Shown: one piece after another, positions 1 through 5,422 of the stretch
Position numbering within the stretch: position 1 is the stretch's first letter
Layout: every line of letters begins with the position of its first letter
Source: Candidatus Nanohalarchaeota archaeon
Lineage (GTDB): Archaea > EX4484-52 > B79-G9
Assembly: GCA_017610525.1 (NCBI GenBank)
Contig: JAFCBW010000087.1
Coordinates: forward strand, 1-5,422
DNA length: 5,422 nucleotides
Direction: 5' to 3'
Program-made: the position numbers and the translations under genes
The notes under the pieces: generated by a model
Database searches by the model: none
What the model was told of the DNA's origin: nothing
Seen by the model: only the letters and a program-made list of their open reading frames with translations

Positions 1-162
1 GATGTAGGGCATCCAGCCGACAGCATCTTCGCTGCTGTTTGAAAGTTCCACGAAGATTACAGCAGGTCCTGAAGTTACATTTTCTGGTATTGTAAGTGAA
101 AGTTGTGCGAATCCGTTTTCATCTAATGTTTCTTCAGTGAAATTGTACTCGCTTTGTGTTTC
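1..162 (-). pseudogene. Displaced upstream fragment of the exported protein at 163-615
   Basis: The minus strand is open across all 54 codons from 162 to 1. It reads ETQSEYNFTEETLDENGFAQ, then LSLTIPENVTSGPA, then the shared block VIFVELSNSSEDAVGWMPYI. The last codon (ATC, 3-1) is followed naturally by GTA at 220 on the plus strand, giving an uninterrupted protein that continues MPYI-VILHAAGG. This is therefore very probably the authentic upstream part of the gene at 163-615, present here in the wrong orientation. The pattern DENGFAQLSLTIPENVTSG resembles beta strands of Ig-like or macroglobulin-like extracellular domains (inference). There are N-glycosylation sequons at NFT, NVT and NSS. No start codon or signal peptide is visible because the gene begins beyond the sequence available. 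Confidence 0.8.
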
Positions 163-219
163 ATCTTCGTGGAACTTTCAAACAGCAGCGAAGATGCTGT
201 CGGCTGGATGCCCTACATC
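1..219. repeat. Perfect 57-bp inverted repeat with 105-base loop (fold-back)
   Basis: Bases 1-57 are the exact reverse complement of 163-219. The match stops at the loop side (T58 does not pair with C162) and runs to the very first base of the window. The loop is 58-162. Both arms are coding sequence of the same protein: the minus strand read from 162 to 1 and the plus strand from 163 share the residues VIFVELSNSS... through MPYI. The arrangement looks like one gene turned back on itself at 162/163, as expected from a chimeric amplification product or an assembly path re-entering its own reverse complement. A genuine invertible segment is less likely; see findings. Confidence 0.97.
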
Positions 220-615
220 GTAATATTACATGCTGCAGGCGGCGTAAATTACACCTTTGATGAAACAGGCAGCAACGATATGCTTATTGTAAACTCATCA
301 GAGATGTTCGGCGTAAATATGCATGTAAGTAGCCCGTTAACACAGATGGACAGAATGGTCATGCACCTAAAGAAAACAGGCGATGCTGTCCCGATGAGCC
401 AGATGATGGGCGGCGGACCGGAAAGCAATAAAGAAGACTGGTATGAATCGCCACTATACTTCAATGCCACAGGCGACCTGCATGTGAACATTCTCGCAAG
501 ACAGGAGCCGGGAACGTATTATGCGTTTATCCCGCTCCTTGAGAAAGGTGCAGGCATGATGTTCGGTCCGGGAAGCATGCTGGATTTGGCATTCATAAAC
601 TACAGGGTAATTTAA
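163..615 (+). CDS. Exported protein of unknown function, C-terminal part (5' end displaced)
   Basis: The frame is open from the fold-back junction to a TAA at 613-615. A TTG at 154 could formally start it, but that codon lies in reversed DNA, so I treat the gene as 5'-truncated and start it at the junction. Joined to the fragment on the opposite strand at 1-162, the visible protein is about 185 residues. I recognise no named family. It is beta-rich, free of cysteine in its normal reading, and carries several N-x-S/T sequons (NSS, NYT, NSS, NAT), which suits a glycosylated extracellular protein. A Met-rich stretch (PMSQMMGGGP, GAGMMFGPGSM) lies in the C-terminal half. The ending LDLAFINYRVI has no membrane anchor, so the protein is either secreted or anchored at its missing N-terminus. 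Its stop codon overlaps the ribosome-binding site of the next gene, implying co-transcription with that surface protein. Confidence 0.75.
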   Translation: MFVELSNSSEDAVGWMPYIVILHAAGGVNYTFDETGSNDMLIVNSSEMFGVNMHVSSPLTQMDRMVMHLKKTGDAVPMSQMMGGGPESNKEDWYESPLYFNATGDLHVNILARQEPGTYYAFIPLLEKGAGMMFGPGSMLDLAFINYRVI

Positions 616-621
616 AGGAGG
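614..621 (+). promoter_or_regulatory. Shine-Dalgarno site AAAGGAGG deciding the start of the surface protein
   Basis: AAAGGAGG is close to a full match to the archaeal anti-Shine-Dalgarno sequence and overlaps the TAA of the upstream gene (613-615). Three in-frame ATGs follow at 622, 625 and 631. The first abuts the site and the second is 3 bases away. Only the one at 631 has a workable 9-base spacing, and it leads straight into a normal signal peptide (MNHKILICL). The overlap suggests translational coupling. Confidence 0.8.
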
Positions 622-630
622 ATGATGACA

Positions 631-2238
631 ATGAATCATAAAATATTAATATGTTTGAGCTTTTTGATAGCTGTGCTGTTTATAGCAGGAGGTGCTTTTG
701 CAATCACATGCACCTCAGACAGCACCAAGACCATAACCCTTGGCTCATCTGAACTGATTACAGTAAGCTGCAGCGGAATGAGTAGCGGAGACAATGTTGA
801 GGTCACACACAGCGGATATAACCCCAACTGCCTGACATCATCAACAACTTCAAAAACATTGACTTACGCAGCTCCAAGCACAACCTTTAGCTTTGACGGC
901 CTAAGCACAGCATGTCAGGGCAATGTTGCAGAAAGAACCATAGGCTGGTCTTTTGACGACGGAACAAATACATACTCATCATCCACAGTAGCAACCCTAT
1001 CCCCTCTTGAAATTACTGCATCATTTGATTCCTCATCTGTGAGCAAGACAACATCAGAAAGTGCATTTTACGTTACACTGACAGTCTCAAACGCAGGCTC
1101 AACAGCAGTAAACAACGTGGAAGTGACAGAGACCACAAGCACAGGACTGCTCTCCTCAAAGACAATAACAAGCATTCCTGCACAGAGTTCACAGTCAGTC
1201 AGCTGGTCCCTAACCCCATCAGTTGTTGGCGCAGGTACATACTCCATAACTACAAGAGCAAAAGCGCCAACCACAGACGCTACAACAGACAGCATGACCC
1301 TGACTATAACCGCTGCCAGTACAGGAGATGATACACCTGGCGACACCAGCAGCCCAAGCAGTGGTCCCAGCGGTGCACCCGGACTACCCCCTGCAGCAGA
1401 AGAAGAAGACAACGTAACTACCCAAAAAGAAAAGAAGGACAAACCAGATCAGGAAAAAGTAACAGCCTCAAACAGGCCAAAACTCGTACCGGGAGTAGGA
1501 TTGCGCAACAACGAGAAACTGCAGGCTGCCCTTGAGAAAGTGCTTGGCAGGAGAAATATGAACCAGAACGCAATCCAGAACATGTTAAGATTATCAGCAT
1601 CCATTACAGCCAACATAGAGACACAGAGAAACCTTGAAGCAACAGACACATCATCCAAAGTCACGACAAGAATGAAGTACAATGGCAAAAATAAAGCAAA
1701 GAATTTTGTTATATACGAAAAAATACCAAAATCCTTCGCAGAATCTACAGATAATATCACAGTAAATACAAACGGACAAGTGGAGATTGTAGAAGAGGAT
1801 CCGGAATATGCAATAATATTCTCCGAACTCAACCCGGACCAGACCATCGAAATATCATACACCGTAAACCAAAAAGTAGACGCCTCTGTAATCGACGCCA
1901 TGACAAGCGAAGTATACGCTGAAAGCATAGAAGAGCCCCCTGTCGATGCAGAACCCACAACAACAGAACAGCCAGAAGACAAAAAAACGTCACCGCTATT
2001 GATACTGGCAATAGTATTGGCACTGGTTGCAGTAGCAGCATATATCTTTATCAAAAAAAGGCAAAAACAGAGCGCTCCAAAAAGATTTGTACCCGCACCC
2101 ATAAGACAACCAGAGAATCCAAAAAGCCCCGGTAGAGAAACAGACACTGCAAAAGAGACAGGCAACACAACAAAGAATCCTCTGACTCCAAACAGCGAAA
2201 CAGTCAATACAAAAGAAAAAGAGAGTCCATCATCTTAG
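631..2238 (+). CDS. Membrane-anchored surface protein with Ig-like domain and C-terminal cytoplasmic tail
   Basis: This is a 535-residue protein from ATG 631, chosen for its spacing to the Shine-Dalgarno site; starting at 622 would add three residues. Residues 1-24 form a signal peptide ending GGAFA. The mature N-terminus (25 to ~125) is Ser/Thr-rich with four cysteines that could form two disulfides. Residues ~126-230 resemble a CARDB/DUF11-type beta sandwich (LTVSNAGSTAVNNVEVTETT). A Gly/Pro/Ser/Asp linker (~231-258) and a charged segment (EEED, KEKKDK) follow, then a probable helix (~290-330) and a beta domain around NFVIYEKIPKSFAES (358-372), of a kind I associate with archaeal surface proteins. 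One transmembrane helix spans 455-474, followed by KKRQK and a Pro/Thr/Lys-rich tail of about 60 residues, so the orientation is N-terminus out, tail in. Partner and role are unknown; S-layer association or adhesion is a guess. It shares an operon with the exported protein upstream. Confidence 0.88.
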   Translation: MNHKILICLSFLIAVLFIAGGAFAITCTSDSTKTITLGSSELITVSCSGMSSGDNVEVTHSGYNPNCLTSSTTSKTLTYAAPSTTFSFDGLSTACQGNVAERTIGWSFDDGTNTYSSSTVATLSPLEITASFDSSSVSKTTSESAFYVTLTVSNAGSTAVNNVEVTETTSTGLLSSKTITSIPAQSSQSVSWSLTPSVVGAGTYSITTRAKAPTTDATTDSMTLTITAASTGDDTPGDTSSPSSGPSGAPGLPPAAEEEDNVTTQKEKKDKPDQEKVTASNRPKLVPGVGLRNNEKLQAALEKVLGRRNMNQNAIQNMLRLSASITANIETQRNLEATDTSSKVTTRMKYNGKNKAKNFVIYEKIPKSFAESTDNITVNTNGQVEIVEEDPEYAIIFSELNPDQTIEISYTVNQKVDASVIDAMTSEVYAESIEEPPVDAEPTTTEQPEDKKTSPLLILAIVLALVAVAAYIFIKKRQKQSAPKRFVPAPIRQPENPKSPGRETDTAKETGNTTKNPLTPNSETVNTKEKESPSS

Positions 2239-2400
2239 AACCATACATGAGATATAAGACAACATTAGGTCACATTCGAGAGAACGCATATTCGAACAAA
2301 ACAGATAAGTAACCCAGTGTTGTTGGATAACATCGATTTAGCATGCGCTGGAACAAACCGTAGACTAAGAAGAAATTCATGTATACCCTCAAGCAAAGCG

Positions 2401-2437
2401 CCAGTGACCATTTATCTACCAGAACAGACCAGTGACC
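2401..2437 (+). repeat. Direct repeat CCAGTGACC, two copies
   Basis: CCAGTGACC occurs at 2401-2409 and 2429-2437, 28 bases apart start to start. The second copy forms part of the 5' arm of the hairpin at 2431-2460, and a complement of its core (GGTCAC) lies upstream at 2269-2274. The set could allow alternative pairings in a transcript of either strand, or could be coincidence. Confidence 0.6.
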
Positions 2438-2460
2438 TAAAACGCAGTTTTACGGTCGCT
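2431..2460. terminator. Hairpin, possible 3'-end structure or terminator
   Basis: AGTGACCTAAAAC (2431-2443) pairs with GTTTTACGGTCGCT (2447-2460) around the loop GCA. That gives 13 pairs with one bulged C (2453) and one G-T wobble. The inner part is TAAAAC/GTTTTA and the outer part GTGACC/GGTCGC. It lies between two convergent stop codons, 29 bases beyond the end of eif2g on the minus strand. There is no long T-run, so calling it a terminator is inference; it could equally be part of a small structured RNA or an mRNA-stabilising end. Confidence 0.45.
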
Positions 2461-2468
2461 CTAATGAT

Positions 2469-2486
2469 CAACCTTTTACAAGGTTG
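2469..2486. terminator. Hairpin directly after eif2g stop
   Basis: CAACCTT (2469-2475) and AAGGTTG (2480-2486) form a perfect 7-bp stem with a TTAC loop on the plus strand. It begins two bases past the eif2g stop codon in minus-strand direction. A likely role is the 3' end of the eif2g transcript, alone or with the neighbouring hairpin at 2431-2460. The absence of a T-run keeps this tentative. Confidence 0.45.
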
Positions 2487-2488
2487 TG

Positions 2489-3712
2489 TTACGACTGTAT
2501 AATACCATAACCAATCAGACGCCAACGGCCATTAATCTGCTTCGACAACGCCACTTTATCCCCTACATCAGCACAGACAGGTAGTTTCAACTTAAAAGAA
2601 GCAGTATTACCTGCAACAGTACATATCCCCACAGTCTTTGCTGTACCGACATTCATCATCAGCACATCATTCTCCAGTATCTGTTTGACCTGCTGGTCCT
2701 TTTCAAGACCAACAATCCTCTCTATCAGATGAACCTCTATCTTCAAATCATTCCTCACAGGAGGAAGCTTACCTACGTGGCCTACAACATTCCCTGAAAG
2801 ACCATCTGATTTCGAAAGATACGGATCAAACAATGTACCAACAGCAAGAAGCCCGCCAGACGTCCCGACCTTTAATCGCTGTGATCCCTGGCTGATTGAT
2901 GTTATTGTCGTCGTGACCGGCGTCCACTTATCATTTACTTTTATACCTGGGCGAAGTTCTATCTCATCACCCTCTTTCAACTTACCCTGCACCAGTGTCC
3001 CGCCAATTACACCCCCTACAAGACCTTTTATAGGCGAACTTGGCTTATTCACATCAAAAGACCTTGCCACATACATTTTAGGGTCGCATTTCTCGTCCTT
3101 TTTCGGGACAGCCATTATGTCAATAATCGCCTCTAAAAGCAGGTCAATATTTGCCCTGTGCTGTGCAGACACAGGAATTATCGGCGCATCCTCTGCAATA
3201 GACCCCTTAACAAATTCCTTTATCTGGTTATAATTTGCAAGCGCCTGCTTTTCATCCACAAGATCGACTTTGTTCTGCACTATAATGATATTTTTGATTT
3301 TAGCTATATTCAATACAGACAAGTGCTCAGTGGTCTGCGACTGCGGACACTTTTCATTAGCAGCGATTACAAGTATCGCCCCATCCATAAGAGACGCACC
3401 GCTAAGAACTGTCGCCATAAGAGTCTCATGCCCGGGAAGATCCACAATCGAGTACATCCTCTCATGTACTGTGTCACTTCCATCATTAATACACTTCTTA
3501 AGCGTCGTATAGCAAAGAGGCTCCTCGCATTTCGGGCACTTTCTGATATCCATATCAGCATATCCCAGACGTATAGAAATACCTCTTTTGAGCTCCTCTG
3601 AATGCTCGTCTGTAAACTTACCTGTAAGCATCTGCGTAAGTGTCGTTTTGCCATGATCCACATGACCCACTATGCCAAGATTCATCAGAGGAACAATCTG
3701 CTCCTTTTTCAC
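2489..3712 (-). CDS. eif2g: Translation initiation factor aIF2, gamma subunit (GTPase)
   Basis: aIF2-gamma is the GTP-binding core of the trimer that brings initiator Met-tRNA to the small ribosomal subunit in the cytoplasm. From the GTG at 3712 (407 residues, normal family length) all GTPase motifs are intact: G1 GHVDHGKT (16-23), switch 1 around [11 protein letters not shown] (43-53), G3 DLPGHE (91-96), G4 NKVD (147-150) and G5 SAQ (182-184). Domain II (~205-325, with RSFDVNKP near its start) and domain III (to [15 protein letters not shown] and the ending [13 protein letters not shown]) are complete. The zinc-knuckle insert has four cysteines, C59-x2-C62-x4-C67-x6-C74, so the second pair is not the usual C-x2-C. 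The GTG has AGGAG three bases upstream, which is tight. The frame stays open for 41 more codons, so the real start may lie near 3826; see that entry. Nearest neighbour: a permease ending about 180 bases upstream. Confidence 0.97.
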   Translation of the reverse strand: MKKEQIVPLMNLGIVGHVDHGKTTLTQMLTGKFTDEHSEELKRGISIRLGYADMDIRKCPKCEEPLCYTTLKKCINDGSDTVHERMYSIVDLPGHETLMATVLSGASLMDGAILVIAANEKCPQSQTTEHLSVLNIAKIKNIIIVQNKVDLVDEKQALANYNQIKEFVKGSIAEDAPIIPVSAQHRANIDLLLEAIIDIMAVPKKDEKCDPKMYVARSFDVNKPSSPIKGLVGGVIGGTLVQGKLKEGDEIELRPGIKVNDKWTPVTTTITSISQGSQRLKVGTSGGLLAVGTLFDPYLSKSDGLSGNVVGHVGKLPPVRNDLKIEVHLIERIVGLEKDQQVKQILENDVLMMNVGTAKTVGICTVAGNTASFKLKLPVCADVGDKVALSKQINGRWRLIGYGIIQS

Positions 3713-3826
3713 TTTCTCCTGTTTTATCTTGCCCTTGGCTTCATCCTTGTTTTTACCCTTGTCCTCGTTTTTGACTTTGTCTGTTTTTTTTATAATATCA
3801 CCATCTACAGGAGTTTCTATAATAAT
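3713..3826 (-). other. Probable N-terminal extension of aIF2-gamma, or protein-like 5' leader
   Basis: The eif2g frame stays open upstream of its GTG as far as a TAA at 3838-3836. The encoded sequence includes [20 protein letters not shown], then [15 protein letters not shown], which is strongly Lys/Glu/Asp-rich in the manner of disordered protein tails. There is no ATG, GTG or TTG in that frame before 3712. Candidates are ATT at 3826 and ATT at 3823, placed 5 and 8 bases after AAGGTG (3837-3832), a reasonable Shine-Dalgarno match. Starting at 3826 would add 38 residues (about 445 in total). This segment also lies wholly downstream of the predicted transcription start. If it is not translated, it is an unusually long 5' leader for an archaeal mRNA. 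Confidence 0.5.
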
Positions 3827-3864
3827 AAATGCACCTTAAGTATAGCTTAATTAAGAATAGAAAG

Positions 3865-3872
3865 TTTTATAA
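3865..3872 (-). promoter_or_regulatory. TATA box of eif2g
   Basis: On the minus strand the sequence reads TTATAAAA, a good archaeal TATA box, in an AT-rich setting. It lies about 20 bases beyond the permease stop codon. The usual spacing of about 25 bases puts transcription start near 3841-3843, just ahead of AAGGTG at 3837-3832. This gives eif2g its own promoter, although read-through from the permease is possible. It also means that a start at the GTG (3712) would leave a leader of roughly 130 bases. Confidence 0.6.
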
Positions 3873-3892
3873 GTTATGCTGACATTCAAACC

Positions 3893-5152
3893 CTATTCAT
3901 TTTTCCGGGCTTTGTTTCCATCTCCCCTCTGACGTTTAGTAATGATGGTCTGGTAATCCTGATGAATCAGAACCTTTCCAAAATACCTCCCGTATACTGT
4001 CCTGACATCGAAATCTATAAGAAACGCATAAGTCATCGCAGCAATAATTCCGGCAAAGAGCAGATTGATGCCCGGTTCATTTGAAATCAGGCCGACAAAG
4101 CATCCCGTAACCCATGAGATGATACCATCTATATTCCATTTACTGGCTCTGGGTTTCCTTGCAAGAGAATAATGCACCAATCCAATAGCGATTATTGGCG
4201 CATAAAGCGCACCCAGAACAGTAATCCATGTCGGAAAGTGATGGGTGATTCCAAGAAGAATCAGGATAATACCGACAATGCCTGTCACAAGTGTCCACCT
4301 TCTGCGGTTGTGCTCTGTCTTTTTGCCAATAACTGTAGACATGATAACACCGGGAGCAAAAATGGATGTTGCAGCAGAGGCAGATGCCAGGATAAGAAAC
4401 CAATTAGCCATTACTGGAGATGTAAATGTTGACACTATCAGCGTAAGATCCCATGTGCGTATCGTTATAGTAAATATTATCCCCAGGAACCCCGCAAAGA
4501 TCGCCGGGATGAAGAACCCAAAAAACGACGATAAAAAGACATGTTTGCGGCTTCCGAGATACCTCATATAATCAGGAGTGACTGTACAAAATGATATCAC
4601 AGATGCTATGACAATACCGACTCCTGAAAAAAACAGGGACTCCTCTTCAGGATATACCACTGGAGCACTTAATGCATTATTTAGCCCCATCAGCGCCAAA
4701 CCCATTGTTGCAACAGTCAGAAACCCTTTAACATAGCTCATTACCCGGATCCCTGCAATCGCAATAAAGATAGCAATTATGGCGTACACTACAACACCCA
4801 TATTGGAAGATAGAAAAGACACATTGCTTAATGCTCTTCCCCCTATATCCGCAATAATCGCGAACCACCCGATTTGACCGACAGACAATAAAACAGAAAA
4901 GAAGTACTTTGAGCCATGGGTGCCAAACAGGTCTGATGCGATTTGCGAGGATGATGCATTTCGTTTTTGCCCCAAGCCGCCGTATTTGTAGAATATTCCA
5001 AGTAATATGATATTTCCAAGAATAAGTGCCATTACCGCATTTGTAAAATTCAGGCCGGACACCAGAAGCCCGCCAATCATAAAATACCATGCAGAAAACA
5101 CTAGCCCTGCAAATATCGGTACAATTGTAATCCATGAATACTTTTCAACCAT
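3893..5152 (-). CDS. NCS1-family nucleobase permease (cytosine/purine permease-like)
   Basis: This is a 419-residue integral membrane protein with about 12 hydrophobic helices (roughly 7-33, 36-56, 83-105, 117-137, 141-165, 173-193, 205-230, 236-263, 287-304, 309-330, 343-358, 361-381), the layout of the NCS1/CodB transporter family, which imports nucleobases with sodium or protons. Family marks visible are the segment FGTHGSKYFFSVLLSVGQIGW (76-96), matching the FGxxGS...QxGW region of helix 3, and TPDYMRY (192-198), matching the PDYxRY signature after helix 6. Length is normal. The start is ATG at 5152; no strong Shine-Dalgarno precedes it, and the likely leader is short. The pyrI fragment upstream on the same strand points to a pyrimidine base such as cytosine or uracil as cargo. 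NCS1 members also carry purines, hydantoins, allantoin or thiamine, so the substrate is inference. The C-terminal tail after 381 is charged and probably cytoplasmic. Confidence 0.85.
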   Translation of the reverse strand: MVEKYSWITIVPIFAGLVFSAWYFMIGGLLVSGLNFTNAVMALILGNIILLGIFYKYGGLGQKRNASSSQIASDLFGTHGSKYFFSVLLSVGQIGWFAIIADIGGRALSNVSFLSSNMGVVVYAIIAIFIAIAGIRVMSYVKGFLTVATMGLALMGLNNALSAPVVYPEEESLFFSGVGIVIASVISFCTVTPDYMRYLGSRKHVFLSSFFGFFIPAIFAGFLGIIFTITIRTWDLTLIVSTFTSPVMANWFLILASASAATSIFAPGVIMSTVIGKKTEHNRRRWTLVTGIVGIILILLGITHHFPTWITVLGALYAPIIAIGLVHYSLARKPRASKWNIDGIISWVTGCFVGLISNEPGINLLFAGIIAAMTYAFLIDFDVRTVYGRYFGKVLIHQDYQTIITKRQRGDGNKARKNE

Positions 5153-5196
5153 AGTAACACATCAAATCTACTCAGACGTAATTAATGATTGAAAGA

Positions 5197-5202
5197 TTTA
5201 AA
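5197..5202 (-). promoter_or_regulatory. TATA-like box of the permease gene
   Basis: TTTAAA is preceded on the minus strand by GCAAATG, which could act as the BRE element. Transcription would start about 25 bases downstream, near 5174, leaving a leader of roughly 20 bases before ATG 5152. A second AT-rich candidate (TTAAATA, 5261-5267) lies nearer the end of pyrI. The box suggests the permease can be expressed separately from pyrI. Confidence 0.45.
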
Positions 5203-5245
5203 CATTTGCCTCAGAGACAGATATCAAATCAGAAAACACAAGCAT

Positions 5246-5252
5246 GAAAAAG
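5246..5252 (-). terminator. T-run after pyrI
   Basis: About 25 bases past the pyrI stop the minus strand reads CTTTTTC, followed within 20 bases by a further TTTT. Short T-tracts are the usual archaeal intrinsic termination signal, so some pyrI transcripts may end here ahead of the permease promoter. No supporting hairpin is seen. Confidence 0.35.
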
Positions 5253-5276
5253 CCAAAGAATATTTAAGAAGATTCT

Positions 5277-5422
5277 CTACATCTTAAACTCGTGCTCGCA
5301 ATATGCGCATTTCAGAACTATCGGATCCTTTGAGATCACGCTGAATTCAGGGACAATGTATGTTTCATAGTTTGAAATACACACGGGGTTCTTGCATTTT
5401 AATATGCCTTTTATTTTGTCCG
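5277..5422 (-). CDS. pyrI: Aspartate carbamoyltransferase regulatory chain, C-terminal zinc domain (partial)
   Basis: The last 47 codons and the TAG stop (5279-5277) are present; the gene continues past the right edge. The fragment contains GILKCKNPVCISNYE and later DPIVLKCAYCEHEFKM. This is the PyrI zinc domain: the four zinc ligands appear as C-x4-C (CKNPVC) and C-x2-C (CAYC), the same spacing as in E. coli PyrI, and the phrase NP-x-CISN and the ending C-x-YCE-x-EF are family hallmarks. PyrI binds the catalytic subunit PyrB through this domain and transmits nucleotide control (CTP/UTP/ATP) over the first committed step of pyrimidine synthesis in the cytoplasm. In many archaea pyrB lies directly upstream of pyrI, so it is expected just outside the window. 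The nucleobase permease follows on the same strand after 124 bases. Confidence 0.93.
   Translation of the reverse strand, partial: DKIKGILKCKNPVCISNYETYIVPEFSVISKDPIVLKCAYCEHEFKM

Larger units (their letters stand above)
2239..2488. other. Non-coding gap between convergent genes
   Basis: This 250-base stretch separates the ends of the surface protein gene (+) and eif2g (-). A 61-codon GTG-started frame (2317-2502) crosses it, but it has no ribosome-binding site and no recognisable protein character, and it runs into the end of eif2g. I found no tRNA T-arm, no C/D box pair, and no RNase P or SRP signature on either strand. What it does hold is two adjacent hairpins near the eif2g end (listed separately), a 9-base direct repeat CCAGTGACC (2401-2409 and 2429-2437), and a 9-base complement between TTAGGTCAC (2266-2274) and GTGACCTAA (2432-2440) that could close a long-range stem. 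Neither gene is followed by an obvious T-run, so the hairpins may serve as 3'-end structures. Confidence 0.7.

Noticed and set aside
58..162. Phase-variable invertible switch in the exported-protein gene
   Set aside because: Inverting the loop leaves an in-frame TGA in the left arm (40-42) and no start codon before the coding stretch, so neither orientation yields a complete gene. No recombinase gene is in the window, and the repeat ends exactly at the window edge, as expected for a contig-end artefact.
154..162. TTG at 154 as the real start of the first + strand gene
   Set aside because: These bases belong to the reversed loop. On the opposite strand they encode part of the same protein, so the apparent start is a product of the fold-back. 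There is no ribosome-binding site or signal peptide.
1449..2207. Long open frame (252 codons) on the minus strand inside the surface protein gene
   Set aside because: It lies wholly antisense to a well-supported gene with a signal peptide and anchor, and its hydrophobic sequence is what Ser/Thr/Lys-rich codons give in reverse. No ribosome-binding site was seen.
2274..2300. tRNA T-arm candidate (TTCGAAC) in the convergent gap
   Set aside because: The bases around the TTCGA motifs do not form the five-pair T stem on either strand, and no acceptor, D or anticodon arm can be placed at the right distances.
2429..2460. Integron attC-like or CRISPR-like repeat
   Set aside because: The hairpin lacks the GTTRRRY/RYYYAAC ends of attC sites, and only two copies of a 9-base repeat exist, far short of a CRISPR repeat-spacer pattern.
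2317..2502. 61-codon + strand frame in the convergent gap
   Set aside because: GTG start without a Shine-Dalgarno site, no recognisable protein features, and an end inside the antisense of eif2g. The hairpins it spans fit non-coding DNA better.
3158..3601. 147-codon + strand frame across eif2g
   Set aside because: It is antisense to the intact GTPase domain, whose motifs are all present on the minus strand.

Overview
The window is archaeal chromosomal DNA of moderate GC, probably the start of a metagenomic or single-cell contig. The domain call is firm: the minus strand carries the gamma subunit of the archaeal/eukaryotic initiation factor 2, and a neighbouring gene fragment is the zinc domain of PyrI, the aspartate carbamoyltransferase regulatory chain. 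TATA-like boxes and strong Shine-Dalgarno sites are also present. The secreted Ser/Thr-rich protein with an Ig-like repeat, a beta domain and a C-terminal membrane anchor is of a type I associate with archaeal cell surfaces, including DPANN and uncultivated lineages. I cannot place the organism more precisely.

Layout. (1) Bases 1-219 are a fold-back: a perfect 57-bp inverted repeat (1-57 and 163-219) around a 105-base loop. Read on the minus strand, 162 to 1 encodes the stretch of protein that belongs directly before the + strand frame at 220. The left end is therefore one exported-protein gene folded onto itself, most simply an assembly or amplification chimera. (2) 163-615 (+) is the C-terminal part of that protein. 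Its stop codon runs directly into the ribosome-binding site of (3) a membrane-anchored surface protein at 631-2238 (+), so the two form an operon. (4) 2239-2488 is a non-coding gap between convergent genes with two neighbouring hairpins. (5) 2489-3712 (-) is eif2g, probably with an N-terminal extension whose start is not a canonical codon. (6) 3893-5152 (-) is a 12-helix NCS1-type nucleobase permease. (7) 5277-5422 (-) is the C-terminal end of pyrI.

How the genes fit together. pyrI (de novo pyrimidine synthesis) followed on the same strand by a nucleobase permease suggests a pyrimidine supply neighbourhood, with cytosine or uracil the likely cargo. The permease and eif2g each have their own TATA-like box. 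The + strand pair makes extracellular proteins and is functionally separate.

I see no mobile element, CRISPR array, tRNA or rRNA, and no convincing undescribed system. The points most worth a second look are the start of eif2g, the structured convergent gap, and the fold-back at the left edge.
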